A DNA stretch of 64,000 bases from Catelliglobosispora koreensis DSM 44566 (lineage in GTDB: Bacteria; Actinomycetota; Actinomycetes; Mycobacteriales; Micromonosporaceae). The notes below the pieces were generated by a model that saw nothing but the letters and a program-made list of their open reading frames with translations, did not search any database and was not told the origin of the DNA. Where the stretch lies: contig NZ_KB903252.1 in assembly GCF_000379685.1 (NCBI RefSeq), positions 62,206 to 126,205 on the forward strand, in the 5' to 3' direction. Shown here in pieces: positions 25,805 to 33,228 of the stretch. The stretch's first letter is position 1, and every line of letters begins with the position of its first letter. Both the position numbers and the translations under genes were made by a program.

Positions 25805-26476
25805 ATGGCGGTACGAGAGCTGGTCGATCAAGTGCGCGAGACGCTCCGCTCCCAGCGAGACGCTGAGCGGGCGCCGGCGATGAAGGCCTACATGCGGGAC
25901 CAGTTCGAGTTCCTGGGGATCGCCAGCCCGCGGCTGAAGGTGCTGATCCGCGGGCTGAAGCTGCCGAAACTGGCCGATAAGGAACTGGCGAGTTTGGTCA
26001 CAACGCTGTGGCGGGAGCCGGAGCGCGAGTATCAGTATGTCGCGCTCAGTGTGCTGCGGCGGGACGCTAAGAAGCTGGACAAGACATTCATCGAGACTGC
26101 TGAATCACTGATCGTCACCAAAAGCTGGTGGGACACGGTCGACGAGTTAGCCCAGCATTTGGTGGGGGTGCTCGTGCAGAACCACGCTGACCTAGTACCC
26201 ACAATGGATGTTTGGGTAGAAAACGAGAATATGTGGCTTGTCCGCACCGCGATCCTGCATCAGAACCGGTATAAGAGCCAAACTGATGTGACAAGGCTGT
26301 TCAGCTATTGCGAACGCCAGGCTGGCCATCCAGACTTCTTTATCCGTAAGGCGATCGGCTGGGCGTTGCGGGAATATGCCAAGACCGATCCCGAAGCGGT
26401 GCGTGATTTCGTCAAACGCAACGACGATAGGCTTTCGGGTCTATCCAAGCGAGAAGCGCTCAAGAATATCGGCTAG
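25805..26476 (+). CDS. AlkD-like DNA alkylation repair protein
   Basis: A 223-residue HEAT-like-repeat DNA glycosylase of the AlkD family (PF08713), which removes alkylated purines without base flipping. Family blocks are MKAYMRDQFEFLGIASPRLK, REPEREYQYVALSVLRR, SWWDTVDELAQHLVG, NMWLVRTAILHQNRYK and FFIRKAIGWALREYAKTDPE. AlkD's key Trp and Asp positions appear to be present. ATG 25805 is preceded by GAAGAT at 6 nt and gives the normal length; the longer upstream frame overlaps the divergent antitoxin-like gene and is rejected. The HTH-NB-ARC gene follows 16 bp later. Confidence 0.9.
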   Translation: MAVRELVDQVRETLRSQRDAERAPAMKAYMRDQFEFLGIASPRLKVLIRGLKLPKLADKELASLVTTLWREPEREYQYVALSVLRRDAKKLDKTFIETAESLIVTKSWWDTVDELAQHLVGVLVQNHADLVPTMDVWVENENMWLVRTAILHQNRYKSQTDVTRLFSYCERQAGHPDFFIRKAIGWALREYAKTDPEAVRDFVKRNDDRLSGLSKREALKNIG

Positions 26477-26492
26477 CCGGGGAGGGACGCCG

Positions 26493-28766
26493 TTGTCTGA
26501 GCTGGGAGGCAGGCCAGATCCGGGCACGGCGCAAAATGCGGCCGGGTTCCTTGATCTGCTAAGGCAATTGCGGGTGGCCGCGGGCAATCCGTCACTGACG
26601 GTGTTGAGCCGGCGGACCGACGTTCCGCGTACGACGCTGCACGATGCCCTGAACGTTAGGCGCAGCACCGTTCCGCCGCTGGAGCTGGTGACCAAGGTGG
26701 CCGCGGCATGTGGCTGCCCGCCCGCCGAGGTCAAGGCGTGGGCGGCGGCGTGGCGGCAGGTGTGCCAGGCCAACCTGGTGGCCAGTGCTTATGTTCCGCG
26801 CCAGTTGCCAGCGCCACCAAGGCTTTTCAGCGGCCGGGAGGCTCAGCTCGCGGAGCTCAACAGTGTTGAGGGCACGAGCGCCGTCGCTGTGGTCACGGGA
26901 GTCGGCGGGATCGGCAAGACCTGGCTCGTCTTGCGGTGGGCGCATGACAACCTGGACCGGTTCCCTGACGGACAGCTTTACGTGGATCTGCGCGGCTTTG
27001 ACCTGGCACAGGAGCCAACGCCGGTAGCGGTCGCCATCCGGTCGTTCTTGGACGCCCTGGGCGTTGAGGCGGCCAGCATCCCGGCTGACCTCGACGCACA
27101 GATCGGGCTCTACCGCACGGTGATCGCCCGCAAGAAGACCCTGATCGTGCTCGACAACGCGCGTGACACGCGGCAGGTGGTGCCGTTGCTGCCGGGCAGT
27201 CCACAGACGACAGTGCTGGTGACGAGCCGGCGGATGCTGGCTGGCATGGTGTCGGCGCACGGGGCATTGCCGGTCAAACTAGACGTATTGCCCGACGATG
27301 AGGCGCGGGAGTTACTGGCCCGGCACGTCGGCCCGGACCGTCTGGCGGCTGAACCGTGCGCGACGCAGGAGATCCTCGACATGTGCGGCGGCCTGCCGCT
27401 GGCGCTGTCGACCGTGGCCGCGCTGGCCGCCACGCAGCCCACCTTCAGCCTGTCGGTGATGCGCGACGAGCTGGCCGAGGCGCGGCTGGACGCTTTGGAC
27501 ACCGAAGACCTGCCTGCCAGCGTGCGCACGGTTTTCAACCAGTCCTATCGCGCGCTGGATCAAAACGCTAAAGAGCTGTTTGGCCTGCTCGGGCACGCAC
27601 GGGGACCGGACATCAGCCTTGCCGCGGCGACGGCACTCGCTGGCTGGCCCGCCCGCAAAGCGCTCAAGGAGCTGCACCTGGCACATCTGGCCGAAGAGCA
27701 TCAGCCGTCGCGGTTCCGGATGCATGACCTCGTGAAGCTCTTCGCAGCCGAGCAAAACCCGCCGAGCGCGGCGGCGCTGAAGCGGTTCGTTGACTTCTAT
27801 TTGCAATCAGCCCTGAACGGGGCGTCCATCTTGGACAAAGACCGGCCTCCTGTGGACACTTCGGCCCCCGTCGAAGACTCACATCCGCTGACCTTCCAGA
27901 CGCGGGCCGAGGCGCTGGAGTGGTTCGACGGTGAACGGTTCTGTTTGCTTGCGGCACAACGGATCGCGGCCGACCACAGCTGGCACGCGATGGTGTGGCA
28001 GCTGGCCTGGGCGATGAACATCTTCCACCGGCTGCGTGGCTTCCAGCATGACGCGCTCACAGCGCTGAGGGCTTGGGAGGGCGCGGCACACCGGCTCGCC
28101 GATGAGCCAACGCTCGCGCTGGCACGCCGTTATCTCGGCCGGGTGCTGGCCAACCTCGGCTCACACGAGGAGGCGATGGAGTGCCTGCGGCAAGCCCTGG
28201 AAGTCTACGAACGCAATGACGATCTGCTCGGGCAGGCCTACACGCGCCTGGTCATGGGCTGGTCGTGCGGCAAGCGCGGCGATCTGGCCGAGGGACTGGA
28301 GCACTCACAGCACGGGCTGAAGCTGTTCCGCGATGTGGGCCATCCGGTTTGGACAGTCGACGCGCTGTGTGCTGTCGGCACGTATCAAGCGCGGCTGCAA
28401 AGACCAGAGGCCCTAGCCACGATCACGGAAGCCTACGAAAAAGCCAAGCAGCACGACTACCGCGAGGGGCAGGCTAACAGCCTCGACCAGCTCGGCGTAG
28501 TACACCTGATGCTTGGCGATTATCCGAAGGCGGTCGCGGCACTTTCTCAAGCGCTGCAAGCGTTCCGGGATCTAGGCAACGTCTTCTTCGAACCAACGTG
28601 CCTGGGTTACCTCGGCGACGCTTACGCGGGGCTGGGCGAGGCGAAGACGGCCGAAACCCATTGGCTGCAAGCGATTGATCTGCTCACCGAGCAGTCGCGT
28701 TTCAGCGAGATCCCGCCCCTGGAGGAGAAGCTGAGCGCAATAGTTTCAGGAGCTCGTGACCGTTGA
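26493..28766 (+). CDS. HTH-NB-ARC-TPR STAND regulator
   Basis: A 757-residue protein. An XRE-like helix-turn-helix domain (residues about 20-90: LSRRTDVPRTTLHDALN) is followed by an NB-ARC ATPase with P-loop TGVGGIGKTW near 135-144, Walker B LIVLDNARDT near 215 and GLPLAL near 300. The C-terminal half consists of TPR repeats (ALEVYERNDDLLGQAYTRLVMG, AVAALSQALQAFRDLGN). Such STAND proteins are ATP switches for transcription or defence; the target is unknown. TTG 26493 is taken as start because a GGGGAGGG Shine-Dalgarno precedes it; an ATG at 26376 would overlap the glycosylase gene heavily. Its end overlaps the convergent HAD gene by 65 bp. Confidence 0.85.
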   Translation: MSELGGRPDPGTAQNAAGFLDLLRQLRVAAGNPSLTVLSRRTDVPRTTLHDALNVRRSTVPPLELVTKVAAACGCPPAEVKAWAAAWRQVCQANLVASAYVPRQLPAPPRLFSGREAQLAELNSVEGTSAVAVVTGVGGIGKTWLVLRWAHDNLDRFPDGQLYVDLRGFDLAQEPTPVAVAIRSFLDALGVEAASIPADLDAQIGLYRTVIARKKTLIVLDNARDTRQVVPLLPGSPQTTVLVTSRRMLAGMVSAHGALPVKLDVLPDDEARELLARHVGPDRLAAEPCATQEILDMCGGLPLALSTVAALAATQPTFSLSVMRDELAEARLDALDTEDLPASVRTVFNQSYRALDQNAKELFGLLGHARGPDISLAAATALAGWPARKALKELHLAHLAEEHQPSRFRMHDLVKLFAAEQNPPSAAALKRFVDFYLQSALNGASILDKDRPPVDTSAPVEDSHPLTFQTRAEALEWFDGERFCLLAAQRIAADHSWHAMVWQLAWAMNIFHRLRGFQHDALTALRAWEGAAHRLADEPTLALARRYLGRVLANLGSHEEAMECLRQALEVYERNDDLLGQAYTRLVMGWSCGKRGDLAEGLEHSQHGLKLFRDVGHPVWTVDALCAVGTYQARLQRPEALATITEAYEKAKQHDYREGQANSLDQLGVVHLMLGDYPKAVAALSQALQAFRDLGNVFFEPTCLGYLGDAYAGLGEAKTAETHWLQAIDLLTEQSRFSEIPPLEEKLSAIVSGARDR

Positions 28767-29445
28767 GCACGGTGGCGTCGGCGTCGTCATTCGGCGCCGG
28801 GGCCATCAGGATCGCGGCACCAACACCCGCACGCCGGGAACACTCGATGTCGCGGTGCACGGTGTCGCCCACCATCCAGCAATCCGAAGGCGCGACATAC
28901 AGTTCGCGGGTCGCCGCGAAGATCATGTCAGGGTGCGGCTTGTAGCGGCCGAGTTCGTCGCTATAGACCTGCAGCGCGAATGCTCCGCCCACGCCAAGAT
29001 GTTCGAGACCGACCCGGTGGGCCTGACCGGACGCGGTGTTGCTGACGACGGCGACGGGCAGTCCGCTTTGGAGCGTGTAGTCGAGCAGGTCAGACATGCC
29101 GTCCACGAGACGCCAGCTGCGGCGGTAACAGTAGTCGTAGGTCAAGTCAGCGGCATGGGCCACCACAGCTTCGCGCGCGGGCGCTGGCCACAAGTCCGCT
29201 ACGAGCTCGCCCCAGAACCGCTCGGGCGAGATCTCCAGGCACTCGGCCGATTCCTTGCGCAACTCGTCGCGCAGCTGACCGGCACGCTGCAGCTCCGACT
29301 CGATCTCCGCCACGGTCAGCACGCCACCGATGAGCTGGCGCACACGCCCCGCCAGCTTCGGTAAGACCTCAGCGGAATGACCACGATCCGAGGTGACGAT
29401 CACGCCACCAAAATCCAGCAGCAGGGCACGAGGTCGGGGTAGCAC
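28702..29445 (-). CDS. HAD family hydrolase
   Basis: A 247-residue HAD phosphatase with motif I LLLDFGGVI (in place of the usual DxDGT, as in the epoxide-hydrolase N-terminal and HAD-IA group), motif II VVSNTASG, the lysine in ELGRYKPHPDMI and motif IV WMVGDTVHRDIECSRRAG. A helical cap lies between residues about 20 and 110. The substrate is unknown. GTG 29445 was chosen over GTG 29451 because TAGGGT lies 6 nt before it. The gene overlaps the 3' end of the NB-ARC gene on the other strand. Confidence 0.88.
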   Translation of the reverse strand: MLPRPRALLLDFGGVIVTSDRGHSAEVLPKLAGRVRQLIGGVLTVAEIESELQRAGQLRDELRKESAECLEISPERFWGELVADLWPAPAREAVVAHAADLTYDYCYRRSWRLVDGMSDLLDYTLQSGLPVAVVSNTASGQAHRVGLEHLGVGGAFALQVYSDELGRYKPHPDMIFAATRELYVAPSDCWMVGDTVHRDIECSRRAGVGAAILMAPAPNDDADATVLNGHELLKLLRSASPPGAGSR

Positions 29446-29469
29446 GCCCACACCCTATAAGCGTCGCGC

Positions 29470-30294
29470 CTATTCCGCGACCAGTGTTACCTCTCCGCCG
29501 TCGTGCTTTACCGCGAGCAGGGTTCCCGGCGGGTACGCGTCGAGGACCTCGGGCGGAAGCTGAATGGTGCCATCGCCCGCGATGACCGCGAACTCACGCC
29601 CGTTGCGGCCTTCCGAGCCGACCCGTCCATCCCGGATGGTCACGGCACGGCCAAGTCTCTCGCCGACGGCTGGATCGTGAGTCACCGCAACGATCGTGGT
29701 GCCCCGCTCGCGGTTGATGGCTTCGAGCGCGTCTAGCACCTCGTCTCGCCCCGCCCGGTCAAGCTGGCTCGTCGGCTCGTCGACGAGCAGCAGCCCGGGT
29801 GACGACGCGATCCCCACGGCCAAAGCGGCACGCTGCGCTTCGGCTGGTTCGAGATCGCGAACGCGGCGGTGCCCGTGACCGGGCAGCCCGACCAGGGCCA
29901 GGATCTGGTCGGGAGGCTCCAGGTCACGGGGCCTCACCTGAGCCGCCCGGCGCTGGGCGAGCCACAGATTGCTCATCAGTGTGGCGTATGGGAGCAGATT
30001 TCGCTTGGCGCCCTGAAGCACAACACCTAAGTCGGTGCCGCGCAAGCGGGCGAGCTCTTTTTCGCTGAGTTGCCCGATATCGGCGAGTCCAACCTGGACC
30101 CGGCCCGCGCTCGGGCGCATTAGCCCTGCGAGCAGGGCGATCAGCGTGGACTTTCCCGAGCCCGACGGCCCGACAAGGGCCACCATGCCGCCCGGGGCGA
30201 TGTCGAGGTCCACACCGGACAGTGCGACCACGTCACCACCTTCGGCACGGTAGATGTGCACCACACGGCGGCAGACAACAGCTAGCCCGATCAT
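29470..30294 (-). CDS. ABC transporter ATP-binding protein, MacB/LolD type
   Basis: A 274-residue ATPase with Walker A GPSGSGKST, a degenerate signature region EPAEAQRAALAVG in place of LSGGQ..R, Walker B LLLVDEPTSQLDRAG and switch VTHDP. The C-terminal 45 residues (REFAVIAGDGTIQLPPEVL) resemble an AbrB-like swapped-hairpin strand set, an unusual extra. ATG 30294 overlaps the stop of the upstream FtsX-like permease as ATGA. With the two permeases and a second ATPase it forms an export system; the altered signature suggests this ATPase may be weak and may work as a pair with the other. Confidence 0.88.
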   Translation of the reverse strand: MIGLAVVCRRVVHIYRAEGGDVVALSGVDLDIAPGGMVALVGPSGSGKSTLIALLAGLMRPSAGRVQVGLADIGQLSEKELARLRGTDLGVVLQGAKRNLLPYATLMSNLWLAQRRAAQVRPRDLEPPDQILALVGLPGHGHRRVRDLEPAEAQRAALAVGIASSPGLLLVDEPTSQLDRAGRDEVLDALEAINRERGTTIVAVTHDPAVGERLGRAVTIRDGRVGSEGRNGREFAVIAGDGTIQLPPEVLDAYPPGTLLAVKHDGGEVTLVAE

Positions 30295-33149
30295 CGCGAA
30301 CTCCCCTCGGCACGGGCCACACGGGCCGCCACCCAGCAGATCACCAGCAGTCCGCCGAACGCCGCTCCCAGCACCGGAAGCAACGCGGAAACGTCTGGCA
30401 GGACAGGGATTCCGACGAGTTTGCTGCCGTCGGAGAACACCGGCACGACATGACGTGCCAGCCACCAGGAGATCCCGGCGGCGATCAGCCCGAGGAGAGC
30501 TGAGACGAACAGAGCCGCCCAGCGCAGCCCGGCCGCGACCGAACCGAGGGTGCCCGTCTTGAGGCCCTGCGGCCGCAGCGCGACGAAACCGTCTTCGGGC
30601 CGGTTGCGTTCCAGCACCGCGACGACCAGCAACGCGCCGGCCGCGATCACGAGTGCCCCAAACGCCGCCAGCACAAGGAATCTGGTCGCCTGCGCCGGGG
30701 ACTGGTCGCGCAGTTCACCCTGGCGCACCGCGACCGTGCGATCCTCAAGCACCGTAAGCCCCGCGGCACGCAGGCGACCAAGCACATCAGCCGGTGCCTT
30801 GCGGTTAAGCCAAACTTCCGGCCGCGCGATCTCACCGCCGCCCGCGGGACCCAAATCCATGTATTCGATATCCATGACCGTGCCCGTGCGCCCAAACCGC
30901 GGCACCTGCTTCAGCGTCGCCACCGTGGTCACCGGATAGACCACGGTTCCACTGTGGCCGGTCAATTCCTGCGGCACACGTCCTGCCCCAGCCATGGGCA
31001 CCTGCGCCGGAATCGCCTGCGGATAAAGCCTCGCGTCTTCGTTGGCGCCGGCGGGCATTTCGATCACGAGACCGTTTGCCCCGCCGTCGAGCAGGTACTT
31101 CGACGTCTGCGGCTTGAGCCAGCGGGCCCGGTCGCCCATTTCCGCGAGCGGCACCAGCACTTCACCGGACTCGTTCGTCATCTCGCCGATGGTCATTTTG
31201 AGCCGCGCCTGACGGGTCAGGAACCGCACTTCCAGCTCATCAAGCTGACATTCCTTTTGACAAACATCAGCTGGTACTCGGTAAGTCTGCCGGCCCGGCA
31301 GAAGTTCCACCGGATCCAGCGATTTCAGCACGCCACCGGACAGCACACGCATGTTGAGGACCACCAAAGCCCCGGCTGGCAATTCGGTGTCGAGCGTGAG
31401 CACGAATTCCTTGCCCCGCAACATAAGCGGCTTAGCCGCCACCGGGTGCAACGCCTTCGCGATGGTCTCGTCGTGCCACACCGCCACCGTCGCGAGCCGT
31501 GAACTGTCAACGGCCAGGATCGGTGCCTCGGACGATCCGCTATATTCCACGGCCGCCATAGCGAACTCGCCGTTGGGATCGGTCTGGCGGATCGCCTCCA
31601 TAAGCAACGGAACGCTCGTGCGATCGACCCGTACGACACGGTCAGCCCCGAGCTCGATGCGCGCTCGTTCCTCGCGCGCACGCTCGGACACGTCACCGGC
31701 CGCGAGCGCGAAGCCGAACATGCCAAACACGACGGTGAGCAAGGTGACGATGGCGGGAGTGCCGGGACGCCTTGCCAGGGACAGGAAAATCAGTCCCGTG
31801 CGCATGAGCCCACGGCGCAACGCCCAGCGGCCGGCCCGGCTGGCTGGACCGGTCAGCAGCCTGGCGCCCGCGAGCCCAAGCCCAAGCGCGATCCCCACCG
31901 GGGCAAGCAGACCAACGCCTCCCTGCCCGGTGGTCAGTAACGCGGCCTGAACGCCAGCCCCGGCCGCGAGCACCAGCGCGCCGATCTCAGCGACCTGCCG
32001 GCCGGTGCCCGCCGCCACGGTTCTGGTGCGGCGCAACAGGGTCAGCACAGGTGCCGTGAGTGCACTGATCTGTGCCGCGCCACCGGCGATCAGCGCCCCG
32101 CCAATGGCCACGCCCGCGTAGGCGGCCGCTTCCCAGCCCGGCACCGGTTCGCCCGCGATCAGCTGCACGGCAAGGTATCCGAGGAAGTAGCCGGGCACGG
32201 CTCCAGCGAGCACGGGAATCGCGGTCTCCAGCGTCGGCAGCAGCCAGCGCCACCAGGCCGGAACGCCGCGCAAGGCGGCCAGTCCCAGCTCGCCACGCCG
32301 TTGCTCGACAGCCCCTGTAACGGCCAGGAAGAGCACCAGCCAGCTCAGCAACACCAGCGGAACCGTCGCCGTGAGCAGGCTTGTCGCCAGCAGTTGGTCG
32401 CTGCGCTCGATGCGCTCGATGAGTTCGGGCATCTCAGTGTTGACGCCGTACTGTCCCGCGAGCATGCGCTGCTGGATGACGTCGAGCTCGCGCTTGAGCG
32501 TGGGCAGGTCGGCGAAACCGGCTGGGGAACCAAGCAGGTCAACGATTTGCGGGCCCTCGCCCGTGGCAAGGGCGGCGGTGCGGTCGGTCGTGATGATGGG
32601 GCCGCCCTGGGCACCGATGAGTTCCTCGCGCATCGACCAGTACGGGTCGGACGCGTCCAGGAACCGGTAAACACCCACGATCACGAGCCGAACGTCGCCA
32701 ATTTCAATGCCGTTGAACGTGATCTGGCTGCCGGGCTTGAGGCCCGTGTCTTCGCGGACGATCACTTCACTGTCCGCGACCGGGCACCGTCCACTCGCGA
32801 GCGACAAATGACCGCACGAGCCTGTTCTGCTCACCAGAAACGGAAGTCTTGTGCCCGGCCAGTTCTCCACCTGTCCCGGCACGATCCAGCCGTAGATGGT
32901 CTGAAACCCTGGCAGGTAAGGCACGGGTTCTTTCGTCTCAGCACCCGTGGTGGAAACCGAGCGCGACGCCAGGATCGTTCGTTCCATGACCGGCGCGGCC
33001 AGCACCTCAGCGGACCGCGAATGTTGCTGCGCCACGGAACCGAACAGCGGCCCAGCGACGGCGGCAGCCGTCGCGAAAGCCGACAGCACGAGCGTCACCA
33101 CAGCGATCATCAACCGCGCCCGCAACGCGGGCCACAACAACGTCGTCAT
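30291..33149 (-). CDS. Large FtsX/MacB-like ABC permease
   Basis: A 952-residue permease starting MTTLLWPALRARLMIAVV. It has an N-terminal membrane segment, a large extracytoplasmic domain, a central cluster of helices (LLATSLLTATVPLVLLSWLVLFLAVTGAVEQRRGELG, the FtsX signature), a second extracytoplasmic domain with a CQKEC pair, and a final helix group. The architecture, with two FtsX units and periplasmic-type domains, fits mechanotransmission exporters rather than importers. The frame is open further upstream, but earlier starts would add an Arg/Pro/Ser-rich tail overlapping the preceding permease, so ATG 33149 is preferred. The substrate is unknown. Confidence 0.82.
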   Translation of the reverse strand: MTTLLWPALRARLMIAVVTLVLSAFATAAAVAGPLFGSVAQQHSRSAEVLAAPVMERTILASRSVSTTGAETKEPVPYLPGFQTIYGWIVPGQVENWPGTRLPFLVSRTGSCGHLSLASGRCPVADSEVIVREDTGLKPGSQITFNGIEIGDVRLVIVGVYRFLDASDPYWSMREELIGAQGGPIITTDRTAALATGEGPQIVDLLGSPAGFADLPTLKRELDVIQQRMLAGQYGVNTEMPELIERIERSDQLLATSLLTATVPLVLLSWLVLFLAVTGAVEQRRGELGLAALRGVPAWWRWLLPTLETAIPVLAGAVPGYFLGYLAVQLIAGEPVPGWEAAAYAGVAIGGALIAGGAAQISALTAPVLTLLRRTRTVAAGTGRQVAEIGALVLAAGAGVQAALLTTGQGGVGLLAPVGIALGLGLAGARLLTGPASRAGRWALRRGLMRTGLIFLSLARRPGTPAIVTLLTVVFGMFGFALAAGDVSERAREERARIELGADRVVRVDRTSVPLLMEAIRQTDPNGEFAMAAVEYSGSSEAPILAVDSSRLATVAVWHDETIAKALHPVAAKPLMLRGKEFVLTLDTELPAGALVVLNMRVLSGGVLKSLDPVELLPGRQTYRVPADVCQKECQLDELEVRFLTRQARLKMTIGEMTNESGEVLVPLAEMGDRARWLKPQTSKYLLDGGANGLVIEMPAGANEDARLYPQAIPAQVPMAGAGRVPQELTGHSGTVVYPVTTVATLKQVPRFGRTGTVMDIEYMDLGPAGGGEIARPEVWLNRKAPADVLGRLRAAGLTVLEDRTVAVRQGELRDQSPAQATRFLVLAAFGALVIAAGALLVVAVLERNRPEDGFVALRPQGLKTGTLGSVAAGLRWAALFVSALLGLIAAGISWWLARHVVPVFSDGSKLVGIPVLPDVSALLPVLGAAFGGLLVICWVAARVARAEGSSR

Positions 33150-33228
33150 CGCCAGCCCCCAGCGGTGTGCGCCGCTTGGGCGCTGGGCGCGACCCGGAGC
33201 GCTTCGGCCGCGTGGCATGGTAGTGGGG

